The translations under genes were made by a program, and so were the position numbers. This document shows, piece by piece, positions 13,224 to 53,590 of a stretch of 64,000 nucleotides of DNA (its first letter is position 1; every line of letters begins with the position of its first letter). The notes beneath the pieces were generated by a model. That model made no database searches and was not told where the DNA came from. It saw nothing but the letters and a program-made list of their open reading frames with translations. Source of the DNA: Syngnathus acus (Eukaryota; Chordata; Actinopteri; Syngnathiformes; Syngnathidae); NCBI RefSeq assembly GCF_901709675.1, contig NC_051089.1:15367976-15431975 (forward strand), written 5' to 3'.

Positions 13224-16200
13224 TCATGAGTGGAGAAGGTGGTGTTTCAGGTGCTTTCTAAAAGCAACCTGTGAAGATATGGATCGAATATGGATTGGTA
13301 GCTCATTCCAGAGTGAGGGCCCTCTAAAATGGATATTGTATTGATGGCGTGATGTTCGACAGGACGGTGGGTGGAGATTGTCCCCCTGTCTTGTAGGATA
13401 AGAATGTAATTCCGATACAAATGCGAAGAAATTATGAAAAGTGGCTGGAAGACAGTGTTTCCTGTATATATATTTATGGGTGAGTAGACAGGTTTGATGA
13501 ATATTTACTTTATCAATTGGCAGTAATGAATAGTTTCTAAACAATGGTGCCGATGGTTCATATCTATTTGAAAAAGAGATCATTTTTAGGAACTTCTTTT
13601 GTATGATGAGTAATTTGCTGAGGTATGTTGGATATGTAGCTGCCCAGACTATGTTGCAGTAATTGAGTAAAGGAAAGAGGAAACTATAATACAGAGTGAG
13701 ATGAGCAGACGGATGGAGCAAGGGACAAACTTTTCGTAAGATACCTAGCGTTTTCATGGATCTTTTGCAAACCAAATCAATGTGTTCAGACCAGTTTAAG
13801 TGTTTATCTACTATAACTCCTAGGAATTTAGTGCTAGTAACTTGATGGATTTCGTTATTATTTATGTAAATTTTGGCCTGTTCTTTGGGGTAAGATTTAT
13901 TTATATTGCAGAAGATCATGAAGTTACATTTGTTTATATTGAGTGACAACTTATTTATTTTGAACCATTTTGTAACAGCGTGCAACTCAGTATTCACACG
14001 TGCAATGAGGAAATTAAAATCCTCGTGGGTGGCAATGAGATTGGTATCATCCGCAAATAACAAAGGAAGAAAATTTGAACAAGACATGGAAAAATCATTT
14101 ATGTACACCAAAAATAATAGAGGACCCAATATTGAGCCCTGCGGGACCCCAAATAGTATTTTAGATCTGTTGGAAGAACAACCGTTTATATATACATATT
14201 GTTCTCTGTTGGCGAGATAGTTTGTGAACCATTTCAGGGCAGAATCGTTCACTCCATATCTCTCTAGCTTAGCGATGAGGATCTTATGGTCGACAGTATC
14301 AAATGCTTTGCTTAAATCTAGAAAGACACCAAGAGCGAATTTCTTATTGTCAAGAGCCGTTGAGATGTGGTTGGCAAGCTGAAGCAGTGCATGCTCAGTA
14401 GAAAACTTTTTGCGGAAACCGTATTGATGTTTATAGAGAATATTGTTTGTTTCTAGGTGCTTTGCCAATCTTGAGTAAACCAGTTTTTCTAGAATCTTGG
14501 AGAAGCAAGGAAGTACGGATATAGGTCGATAATTACCATATTCATTAGTCTCACCAGCTTTGAAGATAGGAATGACTTTAGCAATTTTTAATTCTTGGGG
14601 TACAATGCCAAATTTTAAAGATAAGGAGAAAATGTGTGTTAGTGGAATTATTATTGAATGAATAATTTTCTTAATAAGTATGCTTCTGATCTCATCATGG
14701 CCAGGGGCCGAGTTTTTCAAGCTCATGACGATGTTGTAAACTTCCTCAACACTAGGAGGGTCAAGAATGGAGAGTGAAGGAAACTGCCCTTTAATAAGGC
14801 AACAGGGGCTTGTATCAGAGGTTGAGAAGCTAGATGCCAAGGTAGCGCCAACATTTACAAAGAAATCATTGAAACCATTAGAAATATCTATTGGGTTTGA
14901 ATGAGCTCTATTCTTCCCCAGCATCTCATTTGGGGTCGATGTTTTTGATTTCTTGCGATGTAATAAATGGTTGATAAGATTCCACGTTGTTTTGATGTCA
15001 CCGGAGGCTTGTGTAAATTTATCAGCATAGTAAGTTTGTTTGGTTTTCCTTAGTAAAGCTGTAAATCTGTTTTTATATTTCTTGTATGTTTCTATATTTA
15101 TAGGGATGGGATTTGCAATAGATTTTCTATATAGTTTATTTTTTTTACGTGAAGATTTTTTTAGTTCATCCGTTATCCATGGTTTCCCCTTAGAGTTATT
15201 TTTACGACTAGAAGTTAAAGGAAAGGAGAACTCTAATGCATTTGTGAGTATTGTTAGAAGGGAGTGATAGGCTTTGTTGACATCTTGCAACAGGATAACC
15301 TCATCCCATGACACAGAGCTGATGATAGATATAAAAGATACCATGTTTTTCTCAGTAAATTTGCGGAATTTCATTTGATCTCCAATATGATCTTTGATTT
15401 CAGGACTACTATCATTGTGGATGAGATGGAAGACAGGTAGATGGTCGGATACATCACAGATCAAAAGGCCAGATGTTATCTTGTAGTCTAGAGAATTAAA
15501 TAGGATATTGTCTATGAGAGTGGCCGTTGAGCTTGTGATCCTGGAGGGTTTGTTGATAAGAGGGAAAAAGTTTCTGGAATATAATGTATTAAGGAAGTCT
15601 GCTGTATGTGACTGCTTAGATTCAAGCAAATTAATATTATAGTCACCAAGTAAGACACATAATTTGTTTTCTTTGTTTATAATTTCTAGAGTAGAGTCGA
15701 GGGCTTCATTGAAGGTGATTTTATCAGAGTCTGGTGGTCTATATATACATCCAATTATCACATTTTTGTTGTTTATAAGTGAGCAAGAGGAGAGTTCTAT
15801 AAACACAGATTCTACTACAGTCATGTCAAAATTGACACTTAAATCCTTTCTGGGAGAGAAATTTAAGTTATCAATCACATACAGTGAGACTCCTCCACCT
15901 TGCTTGTTTGGTCTACAGGAATGTATAGGAGTGTAGTGAGAGAGAGGATAGCTAGATGTATTATCAACCATCCAAGTTTCAGTAAGAGCTATTACTGAAA
16001 AAGAATGTGTTAAGGTTGATAAATAGGTTTTTAGACCATCATAATTTTTAGAGATACTCCGTACATTGAAGTGGACAGTGGAGAATACATTTGTTTGGCA
16101 GTGGCCAGGAGGAGTATTGCACAGTTTGTTAAACATATCTTCAGAAAAATATTCACATGACATTTCAACAGATTTTAAGGGAGTGTAATTTGTATCTGGG

Positions 16201-16322
16201 TTAAGGAAGGACTCATAGATACCAGCATTAGCATTCTCTAGGTCAAATGAATTAAATAGTAAAGAGTCAAGATTCGGTGGGACAGAAATTCCTGCATTTG
16301 TGAGAATGTCACTGGATGGCAT
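13224..16322 (-). CDS. LINE ORF2: AP-endonuclease plus reverse transcriptase, intact
   Basis: This 1032-aa protein nicks target DNA and copies the element's RNA into the chromosome (target-primed reverse transcription). The N-terminal third is an APE-type endonuclease: FNVRSISKNYDGL, then IALTETW with the catalytic Glu, GCIYRPP, GDYNIN (Asp/Asn pair) and a C-terminal SDHLPVF (Asp-His). The central reverse transcriptase shows GNYRPISVLPCFSKILEKL, AFDTVDH (first catalytic Asp), GVPQGSILGPLLF and LLFADDTNL (catalytic Asp pair). A thumb and C-terminal region follow, with KFLGVIVDKHLNW and PLLNYCNIVWA. No stops or frameshifts break it. Length and motif order fit jockey-superfamily LINEs; the exact clade needs a phylogeny. 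The first Met, 131 nt past ORF1, is the likely start, though re-initiation is unproven. Confidence 0.9.
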   Translation of the reverse strand: MPSSDILTNAGISVPPNLDSLLFNSFDLENANAGIYESFLNPDTNYTPLKSVEMSCEYFSEDMFNKLCNTPPGHCQTNVFSTVHFNVRSISKNYDGLKTYLSTLTHSFSVIALTETWMVDNTSSYPLSHYTPIHSCRPNKQGGGVSLYVIDNLNFSPRKDLSVNFDMTVVESVFIELSSCSLINNKNVIIGCIYRPPDSDKITFNEALDSTLEIINKENKLCVLLGDYNINLLESKQSHTADFLNTLYSRNFFPLINKPSRITSSTATLIDNILFNSLDYKITSGLLICDVSDHLPVFHLIHNDSSPEIKDHIGDQMKFRKFTEKNMVSFISIISSVSWDEVILLQDVNKAYHSLLTILTNALEFSFPLTSSRKNNSKGKPWITDELKKSSRKKNKLYRKSIANPIPINIETYKKYKNRFTALLRKTKQTYYADKFTQASGDIKTTWNLINHLLHRKKSKTSTPNEMLGKNRAHSNPIDISNGFNDFFVNVGATLASSFSTSDTSPCCLIKGQFPSLSILDPPSVEEVYNIVMSLKNSAPGHDEIRSILIKKIIHSIIIPLTHIFSLSLKFGIVPQELKIAKVIPIFKAGETNEYGNYRPISVLPCFSKILEKLVYSRLAKHLETNNILYKHQYGFRKKFSTEHALLQLANHISTALDNKKFALGVFLDLSKAFDTVDHKILIAKLERYGVNDSALKWFTNYLANREQYVYINGCSSNRSKILFGVPQGSILGPLLFLVYINDFSMSCSNFLPLLFADDTNLIATHEDFNFLIARVNTELHAVTKWFKINKLSLNINKCNFMIFCNINKSYPKEQAKIYINNNEIHQVTSTKFLGVIVDKHLNWSEHIDLVCKRSMKTLGILRKVCPLLHPSAHLTLYYSFLFPLLNYCNIVWAATYPTYLSKLLIIQKKFLKMISFSNRYEPSAPLFRNYSLLPIDKVNIHQTCLLTHKYIYRKHCLPATFHNFFAFVSELHSYPTRQGDNLHPPSCRTSRHQYNIHFRGPSLWNELPIHIRSISSQVAFRKHLKHHLLHS

Positions 16323-16453
16323 GAAAAGTGTAGGGGAACTGTCTACCTGAGATGGATGTCCTCCCTGCCAGTCTCTGTTTGCCTTGTTGTACTTCGCTGT
16401 AATCCATTATTTTCGTCCGGAGGGTCCATAGGTACCAGTTAATGGTCATTAGT

Positions 16454-17194
16454 TCAGCCATTGTAAATGTTTGGTTCCCCCACCACCAGGCCACATTTCT
16501 TCAGTTCCTCCAGTTCACTCACAACGAGAGTTTTGACATCTTCTGGTGTTGCTCCGTTTGTTTTAATCCATATTTTACAGTTCCTGACCCACGTTGCGAG
16601 AATCTTGTTTTCCTTCTTCAGTTTGCGTGCGTTCCAGGCTATCTCAGCATTCTTCTTAGTGAGGTGCTCATTTAGGTAAACACCCGTTCCTTGTAGCTTC
16701 CTCCCTTGCTTCAAAAGATCCACTTTATGTTTCCTATTTGCGAACCGAATGATAATTTTCGGAGGATCCAGTGGTCGTTTTCGGTTTCTTGGGAGTGTGT
16801 GACAAGCGGCAATGTTTCCTTTCTGGAGTTCCATGTGCTTACTCTCGAAAAACTGTACTACCTGATCTTCGAGCGTTGACAGCTCGTCCGATGGAGAGTC
16901 ATCTGTCGAGGGATCCGAAGGACCCGCCGCCCTGGCGTAGGAGCGGTGAGATGTTTTTAGACCCGTGATTATGAGGTCTTCTTGTCGGGAGTACTGCTCC
17001 AGTGCATCTACTCTCCGTTCAAGCGACAGGATTTTCTCGTCTTTCTCCTTCGATAAGTTCTTAAGCTCCGTTAGCTCAGACGTTAGCTGGAGCAGGGTGG
17101 CTTGCTGCTCTAAAAGTGTGGTAATGTCTTGCCGTATCAGGTCAATGGATGATTTAAGTTCATCGTAACCCTCATTTTTTTTGGAGGGCGGCAT
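16454..17194 (-). CDS. LINE ORF1: coiled-coil, Baculo_FP/RRM-like RNA-binding protein
   Basis: This 246-aa protein is the probable RNA chaperone of the LINE. Residues about 10-70 form a heptad-like coiled coil (LIRQDITTLLEQQATLLQL, then EKDEKILSLERRVDALEQYS), likely used for trimer formation. After a Ser/Asp-rich linker, residues about 110-225 resemble the Baculo_FP-type domain of LINE ORF1 proteins, with CHTLPRNRKRPLDPPKIIIR, a YLNEHLT motif and a Lys-rich segment. The frame opens with MPPSKKNEGYDELK and ends 131 nt before ORF2 on the same strand. It is intact. The domain assignment comes from motif memory, not a search. Confidence 0.8.
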   Translation of the reverse strand: MPPSKKNEGYDELKSSIDLIRQDITTLLEQQATLLQLTSELTELKNLSKEKDEKILSLERRVDALEQYSRQEDLIITGLKTSHRSYARAAGPSDPSTDDSPSDELSTLEDQVVQFFESKHMELQKGNIAACHTLPRNRKRPLDPPKIIIRFANRKHKVDLLKQGRKLQGTGVYLNEHLTKKNAEIAWNARKLKKENKILATWVRNCKIWIKTNGATPEDVKTLVVSELEELKKCGLVVGEPNIYNG

Positions 17195-17270
17195 AGCGTA
17201 AAGTTCGAAAAAGTTAGGCTCTATAAAGTTCAGTTATCAAAACAATTCGGTCACCCGAAGTAGTGCAAAA

Positions 17271-18867
17271 GTTTCCCTCGTTTTCATTGTCATCAGGTAA
17301 ATAAGACCTAAGATTTCCAGAAAGACCCAAAAAGTATTTCATTCTGAATTATTTTAGTTAGAGATGAAGCACTCAGTAATAGTTTTAAATATTAGTATAA
17401 AATATTACATTCAGCATTTTGCTTTGTCACAATGCGTACTTAATAAATTTGATTTCCACAAACTAGATGACATTCTTTAGAGACTGCACCAATGATGAGC
17501 ATTTCTTTTTAGCACAAATTAATATCGCACCGACATCCTTGTGTAATGTAAGGGACATTAAATGAGAAAACCCAGCAACCATACAAGCACATTTGTTGGA
17601 GCACAATAATATCACAGACAACAAGCAGGACAAAAACTATACAAAACAGACAATGAAAAACAAATATTGAGCTTATTAAAATAGAGTCCAGGTCAGCAGA
17701 CCTCCATTCATTGCTTGAGGGAATAAATGGAAGGTCTAATTGTTGATGGCTGAGAAAGTGGTTATCAGTCTTTTGGTGTGACATCCTCACAAGTCAAATT
17801 ATGCATGTTTCTTTGTGAAAAGGAGGTAGCGAGCAGGGGCTATATCCTCCTTTGGCATTTTTTTTTTAAACCCCTGTATCTCCTTTGTGATAATCAGAAC
17901 CTCCAAAACTGATACTGTTGCTTCATCTTATCTTCCAGTCACGTGCGGGTATGTGTGTGATCCTATGGGTGTAATTCTAATTAGCAAGACATCGTATAGG
18001 GAGGAAAATTAAGGTCAAAGAAAGGCAATAAAGTTTAAGTGTGGAATAAGATGTAGCAGTTGTTGCTTTCTTTTTTATGTTTGCTCAATTTTTTTATCAA
18101 TTTGCGAAAACTGGAAAAGTCGTCTGATAGAGATTTTCACAACATTGGCCAGTCTTACACAAGGCACACTCTCAGTCAGACATTTTGCGCTATTGTTTGC
18201 TATGTTGCTACACAAATCAGACTTGGATGCAATGACATTGTCAACCTAGTCCAAACGCATTCAATAAATCTCATTTTCAACGCAGGTGCCATTTGATAAA
18301 TGACCAAAACAATATGGATGATACAGCAGGTACACTTTTACACCAATAATATTCAACATGGCAAAGAGCAAAGCTATTTCATTTCCAAATTAACAAAACT
18401 ACACTTTTGACTTGACATTTGACTTCAATCATTGGAGCGGCGAAGTGGCCCATGAATGGGCGATGCTTTTAGTCGACACGGTCACTGATGATTGGCCACC
18501 AAGGGAGGCGACAATATCGTGCTGTTGATAAATGTGAAGTTTTGCGGGCTACCCTGAAGCAGTAGACACACTCTGTTGCTCCCACCCACACCAATTTACA
18601 GAAGTTAAAAGTTCCTTTTTCACAGGCAAACAGTGAGCCTATGCTTATTTTCTATTTGTATTTGATCCCACTGATGGTCTCTTGGACTGATTCAGCTCAG
18701 TAGCGTTAACTATAAAATAAGAGCAACAGAGGGACATGTTTTGGTTATCGTTAAATGAGAGGAAATTTTGAAACATTGTGCAATGGTGCTGCAAAGGTTT
18801 TGAAAGGTTGTGAGAGCTTTTAGTCCGCAAGGTGTCTTTGAGCCCACTCGTTGGAGAAGAAGCCCCC
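17271..18867. other. spi1 upstream region, promoter not resolved
   Basis: About 1.6 kb between the LINE and the spi1 start codon. The spi1 5' UTR and promoter must lie here unless there is a distant non-coding exon. I see no clear TATA box or boundary. It holds no other gene that I can support. Confidence 0.4.
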
Positions 18868-24186
<5,319 letters not shown>

Positions 24187-24283
24187 GCAGAAGACTGATG
24201 CAACAGCAGTGTTCACTTTTAATAGTTGATCTCTGATGTAACTCGCACATTAGCATTCCTTGTAAAGAGTATTAAAAGCATCA

Positions 24284-24411
24284 CACCCTTAAAACTGCTG
24301 GTTTAAACAATGGACCGACCAAGGAAGTTGGATCAATTTGACCCAAGCCAAAAAAAAATTGTTGTGACCCAGAAAGGTGGGTTGTTTTTTAACCCAGTAT
24401 TTTTAAGGGTG
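24284..24411. mobile_element. short MITE in probable spi1 3' UTR, copy 1
   Basis: The 128-bp element has inverted ends: CACCCTTAAAACTGCTGG at the left and the complement of AACCCAGTATTTTTAAGGGTG at the right. The interior is rich in 'gacccaa/ttgggtc' type motifs that can pair. It starts 98 nt after the spi1 stop and before the poly(A) signal, so it is probably transcribed. A second copy lies 135 bp downstream. Confidence 0.65.
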
Positions 24412-24545
24412 CATGAAAGCTGTCCAGACGAACTTTAATAGATTTCACTGTTATTTTGCAGCACATTTATTTCTCACAGCATTGAAATGCAATGAAAATA
24501 TTAGCCAATGTCGGCCATCCATTTACATTGCTTTTGCTATTCACG

Positions 24546-24664
24546 CTCTAAAAACTACTGGGTCAAAATAAGGTTGGGTCAAATCCCTTTATTTCTATAA
24601 GTTGGGTCAAATTGGCCAAACTTCATGGGTCGATCCACTTTTTAACCCAGCAATTTTTAGGGTG
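24546..24664. mobile_element. short MITE in probable spi1 3' UTR, copy 2
   Basis: The ends are GCTCTAAAAACTACTGGGTC and, at the right, AACCCAGCAATTTTTAGGGT, which pair with each other and resemble the copy at 24284-24411. There are several internal 'gggtcaaa' repeats. It is the same family and orientation class as copy 1. Confidence 0.65.
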
Positions 24665-24856
24665 CATGGACATGCATGGGAAAGCTGAAGCTGGTAAAGT
24701 ATGTGTACAGCAAAGTTTCCGTGTGGAAACAAGGCCATGCCTTTCTATGTAACCTGTTATTTAAAGACTATAGATTACAGGCTTGATTTACCGATAAGTT
24801 TGTTCAAAGTAAAATTTTTGTACAATATTATGAAACTGTAGAATCACTGAAAATGC

Positions 24857-24862
24857 AATAAA
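24857..24862 (+). promoter_or_regulatory. spi1: candidate spi1 polyadenylation signal
   Basis: Canonical AATAAA, 671 nt after the spi1 stop codon, followed by T-rich sequence. It is the clearest signal downstream of the stop. If used, both short MITEs lie within the mature 3' UTR. Confidence 0.6.
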
Positions 24863-25336
24863 AATTTATTCAGTTATGAGACTGGGAGTGCCAAATTATT
24901 TTTGAAAACCTGTGAACATACTTGTTAAAAAGAACGGTGCATGAATGGAGCATACATTTCATTTAAATGATCTTTTCAAGCTGCCTAAAGTGGTTGTGCT
25001 TTTAGATCAAAGCGATGCTTGCGCGCCACATTAAAACAGGAGCAGCGATTAAATATCATTAGCCTAATTACATAACCGCGTGTCATTTTCTAAAGTTTTG
25101 AAAAGAAAAAACAAAAAACAAAAGTCCAGTTGCATGGATTTAACATTTGTTGACTAGCATGAGAATCTATGTAGACATAAAAAAACATAATTATTAGCAA
25201 GCACGAGTAGCAGGCCTATTATAGTTTAATAAGAGTAGTTTTTATTTCATTTTGAGTTTTGTTGTTTGAATTTTGTTTCAATTGGTTTTCACTTTGTTTT
25301 TATGAGTTACATTTTTTTTTCAACACACTTTTAGTT

Positions 25337-25590
25337 AGGGCAGCACGGTAACGCAGTGGTTAGCACGTCCACCTCAAAGTTTAGAGGGTGCGGGTGGATT
25401 CTACCTCCCTCCCTCCCTGTGTGAAGTTTGTATGTTCTCCCCGTGCCTGCGTGGGTTTTCTCCAGGCACTCTGGTTTCCGACCACACGTCAAAAACCTGC
25501 TCGGTAGACTGATTAAGCACTCTAATTTGCCCGTAGGCGTGAGTGCTTAGGTATGAGTAATTTGCCCGTAGGTGTGAGTTTGTCGTCCAA
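25337..25590 (+). repeat. SINE-like dispersed repeat, 3'-truncated
   Basis: This copy begins 'agggcagcacggtaacgcag', then 'tggttagcacgtccacctca' and 'gtgcctgcgtgggttttctc'. It breaks off after 'gtaggtgtgagt' with no (ATGG)n tail. It is in the opposite orientation to the copy at 3.7 kb. Confidence 0.6.
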
Positions 25591-26164
25591 CAACACTCCA
25601 AGATGTTTACTGGTCTGCACACAGTCTCCGTTGGCTCAGGACCAACTGAAGTCCACCACCATATCCTTTATGAATTTGAATATAACAGCATCGGCATAGT
25701 CACTATATCATCCACACTAAACACAAAGAAGATGAATGAGAAACAGAGGCCAAAAGTATAGAACCTCTATTTGTTCACAAAGTTTTTTGTTTTTTACTTT
25801 ATCGCCATTCTAAGCACTGCAATGCTGTGTAGTTCACGTTGTGCAATGTGATTTGTATTCGTGTTAAAAGGGAAGAACGAGAACAGAAATTATGTGCGTA
25901 AGTCTAGCAGTTGCATGTCATTGTGTTATATAACTACCAATTCGACATCCGACCTATGCATGTAAAATCCTTTGTGTCGAATTGTGTCGTAAATTAGATA
26001 TCATTGCAAGTAGAATGCATGTCATCACAATGACTGACACAGCAAAACAGGTCTGCAATCGGCAGACATTTTGTTAGAACACAAAATTGAGATTTTTCCG
26101 TGTTAGCTGTCTGTTCAGGCATTTGGTTTATTGCTTGTCTTCATTAGTCATGTGTGAGCTCAGG
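25591..26164. other. spi1-mybpc3 intergenic stretch
   Basis: No coding or repeat structure that I can support. Confidence 0.35.
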
Positions 26165-26445
26165 CCTAGTCCAGGTGACTTTGGATGGCTGCAACATGGT
26201 ACACCTTGAAATGGCTGGCAATCAACTGCAGGGTGTATGCTAACAACCAACCACTCTGATTCACGCCTATAATTTAGAGTTGTCAATTAATATAATATGC
26301 ATGTTTTGGGAATGTGGGAGGGAGACAGAATGCTCAGGTGTGGCAAGAACATACAAACTCCACACAGGGAGGCTGAACCTGAGATTCAAAACCAGAAAGA
26401 ACTATGAGGCAGACGCACTGACCACTTGGCTTGATGTATTCCCCT
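26165..26445 (-). repeat. SINE-like dispersed repeat, old copy
   Basis: The minus-strand modules match the other copies, including 'tgtgtggagtttgtatgttc', and the head-like 'gtcagtgcgtctgcctcata'. It is more diverged than the copies at 3.7 and 25.3 kb. Confidence 0.5.
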
Positions 26446-26867
26446 TTTGGTTGTACTATTTTTTTGTCAAGAAGAGTAAGAACCATGATCTGTGGTGGCT
26501 GTTTCTCATCCTTGATCACAGTTGTGAACCAATGTGCGGTATAAAAGTGTAGGTGGGTGATCAAAGTAAGCCGCGTAAATGGAATCTTACAATGGTTTCA
26601 TTACATGCAGGTTATATGTAACCTGAGGTCCTCAAATAAATATAATGAAAAAAACTGAACCAACAATTAGGAATATCTACTTACTATCATAGGACAAATA
26701 CAAGCAGCTAGTATTTTAGCAAAACCTTTTACAAATGCATATTTCAATCAACAAATATGGAAAAAGAATCCATATCAGTAGTCCGCAGTCACAGATATGT
26801 ACCATGCATTTGCAAATATGGATTGTATGCGTAGATTTGACTTGATTGGCTGTCCAAGAGTCACAAA

Positions 26868-26870
<3 letters not shown>

Positions 26871-26949
<79 letters not shown>

Positions 26950-27080
26950 AAAAGAGACAGACAGACAGACAGACAGACAGAGAGAGAGAGAGACAGAGAG
27001 AGAAAGAGAGAGACAGAGAGAGAAAGAGAGAGAGAGACAGAGAGAGACAGAGAGAGATAAAGAGAGACAGAGAGAGAGAG
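26871..27080. repeat. (GA)n microsatellite with (GACA)n interruptions
   Basis: About 65 bp of pure (GA)n, then GACA and GAAA variants to about 27080. The RERERE-type open frames it creates on the plus strand are artefacts. It lies about 570 bp upstream of the mybpc3 start codon. Confidence 0.95.
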
Positions 27081-27500
27081 TTAGGTGTACAGTTTATCAG
27101 TTTATTTTCTTGAATTTTCAGTTTAGTTCATATAACTATAAATGTATTTGTATAATATAAATATAAAATATAAACGCAGAGACAAACTGTAAACAGAACA
27201 GAATAAAAGAATATAGTAGAATAAAACTAGACAATGGGTGCTACAGGTAAATAGTTTTCTGTGTATTCACTTTTAAATGGGCAACACAGACGGAGCGGCA
27301 TCCTTTTTTTTTTGAAGTTCTAAATTTAACTGCTGCCTAGCATCCATGTCCCCCTGCTCTCAAGGCCTGTCAATCAGGGGAGGTGTTGGAGGAAATGATG
27401 GTTGAAATATAGCCTCTGCGTGCGTGTACACAAGTATGTGTGTTGCATACGTGCTGTTGTGACACTGGAATAGGATGAGCTTTGATGGGACGTGTGGGGG

Positions 27501-27652
27501 CAGCTGTTGTTCTTTGGCCATCATACTGGACTTGGAATTAAGGCGTCTGGAGAGGTGGTGCTCGTTGGAGGGGCCATTGCTATTAAAGGCAAAAGAGGGA
27601 GATAGACAGCAGAATAAGTCACCTTGCGGAGAAGAGCACATCCTTTAGGAAG
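27501..27652 (+). promoter_or_regulatory. mybpc3: candidate mybpc3 core promoter and 5' UTR
   Basis: A TATA-like TATTAAA lies at 27582-27588, 65 nt before the start codon, which would place the cap site near 27612-27617 and give a 5' UTR of about 40 nt. An E-box CAGCTG lies at 27501-27506, plausible for a striated-muscle gene. Both are motif matches only. Confidence 0.45.
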
Positions 27653-51762
<24,110 letters not shown>

Positions 51763-51919
51763 GCTGGCACAGTTCATTGTTTGCCAAACTACTCTCACTG
51801 AGTGGTCACCTTTTTTTGGACATGTGAAGCTTTCCACCTTGGTTGCAATTTCCTTTGCAATCAACTCACACCCATGTGGTATATCCCAAAGATGTACAGT
51901 ACATGTCAAACTATATAAC

Positions 51920-51925
51920 AATAAA
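51920..51925 (+). promoter_or_regulatory. mybpc3: candidate mybpc3 polyadenylation signal
   Basis: AATAAA 158 nt after the stop codon, followed by a T-rich stretch. It is the first canonical signal downstream. Confidence 0.65.
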
Positions 51926-52684
51926 AGTATTTTTTGTCTGTCAATCACACATTTCCCCCTTGCACGTTACTGAGCTGTCTTGTTGCTATTTGTCGTGATT
52001 TATAGAAAGTGCAAGAAGTGTGCTGTTAATTTTCAGACATGCACAGGAAGGGATATTTGAGTTGCTGTTGGCTCAGGTTTTATTGCAGCATAGCTTCGCT
52101 AAAGCCAAAAGGTGTGAGGCATGTGTCTCATGTGTACACCAATGGGACATAGTATGTGTGTGTGTCTAAAATAGCTGACATGTCTTTTTAACCGCAGAGC
52201 ACATGTGTGAGAGAAAGTGTAAACACATGGTGGTTTGTTTCTAACAGAGAGGGGTTGTGCTGTCCTAATGAGTCTTACGACACATTTCTTCATAACTATT
52301 TCCTGCATTCTTAAAATTATGGTGCAAAACATGACAAATGGCAACACTGCTTCTCTTTATAGTCTTGCCTTGCCAAGGACTTCACAACTGAATGACTGGA
52401 TCTGCCTCTTAAATACATGTTTAAACTTGATTTGATGAGTTCTGCAAGCAGCTGTTAACTTTGATAGGCTAAACGGAGCTGATGGTTTTAAAGAAATATT
52501 TAACTTGATGACATAAATAAAAGCAAGTCATCTTTTTCTACTGATACATGATAACTTGGTTAAAAAAAGACAAATCCTCTGCAACCCAAATAAAATCACT
52601 TGAAATCACATTAAAAGTAGCGTTTAACTGTTGGATTCCGCTATGTGAAGCACTTTGGAGCTATTTGCCCTGATCGGTTAAAAA

Positions 52685-52857
52685 TACCGTAATTTTCGGA
52701 CTATAAGTCGCGGTTTTTTTCATAGTTTGGGTGGGGGGGCGACTTATACTCAGGAGCGATTTATATACATATATATGGTTTTTTTTCACTTTTTTGGGCA
52801 TTTTATGGCTGGTGCGACTTATACTCCGGTGCGACTTATAGTCCGAAAATTACGGTA
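52685..52857. mobile_element. TA-flanked MITE, subfamily A, copy 2 (mybpc3-lgr4 intergenic)
   Basis: 173 bp with TA flanks. Its reverse complement differs from the copy at 28191-28363 only by a few base changes and one run-length difference. The ends are perfect inverted repeats. Confidence 0.9.
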
Positions 52858-53305
52858 GTAGCCTATAGTGTTCTTAAAAAAAAAGCATATGAGAACCAAC
52901 ACCACAACCATGCGTGTGTTGCAGAGGAACTATTGGTCCTACGGATTCTGATACTTGTCTACAGTAGTTGCTATTATTTCATCTGTTCAAAGTTTCATAC
53001 TGCTTTTACCATCACTTAACTCTGTTCAAGTTGTATGTAGAATAATACCCAGTCGATGCACATGCTTTTCGATAGACAATACAATTGATTTAACAACATC
53101 AAAGTACATACTGTACCATGTTTTGAATAGCCATAAAATAAATTGTCTTTATGAAACTCTTCATTTTCAATGTCACAGGCTCTAACTTGCTAAAAGTACC
53201 TCACGCCAAGTTTACATACTCGAGTAGTGGTGAAGTGATTAAATTGTCTCAGTAAATAATTGACTTTGCCATCGCAGGGCCACGGTTCCAATCGGCCTTT
53301 GAAAT

Positions 53306-53440
53306 AATAAATTATAACTTGCAACTTGAATAATGATAAAAATAATAAATTATAACTTGCAACTTGCAATAATAAATTATAACTTGCAACTTGAATAATA
53401 ATGAAAATAATAAATTATAACTTGCAACTTGCAAATGCAA
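53306..53440. repeat. short tandem array of 'aataaattataacttgcaactt'-type units
   Basis: Four imperfect units built on 'aaattataacttgcaac', separated by 'aataatgaaaataat'-type spacers. It lies just beyond the likely 3' end of lgr4. Confidence 0.8.
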
Positions 53441-53584
53441 GTCTGCTTCCAGACTTCCACTGAACCGAACCAGACGAATCACATATTCAAGATGCACTAT
53501 AAAACTGCTTGAACGGAACATTTGTGACTTCTCCTTGATTGAGGTGCAACAACCATTAAGAAACATTTGTTTAGTTTTCACAGA

Positions 53585-53590
53585 TTTATT
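53585..53590 (-). promoter_or_regulatory. lgr4: candidate lgr4 distal polyadenylation signal
   Basis: TTTATT on the plus strand gives AATAAA on the minus strand, about 1.9 kb after the lgr4 stop. The intervening DNA (53591-55512) has no transposons or microsatellites that I recognise, unlike its surroundings, which fits a long 3' UTR. Nearer signals may also be used. Confidence 0.4.

Larger units (their letters stand above)
12688..17270 (-). mobile_element. complete-looking jockey-superfamily (CR1/L2-group) LINE
   Basis: The minus-strand element has ORF1 (17194-16454), a 131-nt gap, ORF2 (16322-13224), a 3' region of about 530 bp, and a terminal (TAAAC)n-type tail at about 12688-12720. Short tandem repeats at the 3' end instead of poly(A) are typical of CR1/L2-like elements. 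Both ORFs are open from start to stop, so the copy is probably young. The 5' limit near 17270 is estimated from the position of ORF1, since no target duplication was found. The (TA)n run at 12868-12897 lies in its 3' region. It is antisense to spi1, about 1.6 kb upstream of the spi1 start codon. Confidence 0.85.

Noticed and set aside
13906-16968. Plus-strand open frames inside the LINE
   Set aside because: They are antisense shadows of ORF1 and ORF2.
26797-27160. Open frames rich in Arg-Glu repeats
   Set aside because: They are translations of the (GA)n and (GACA)n microsatellite.
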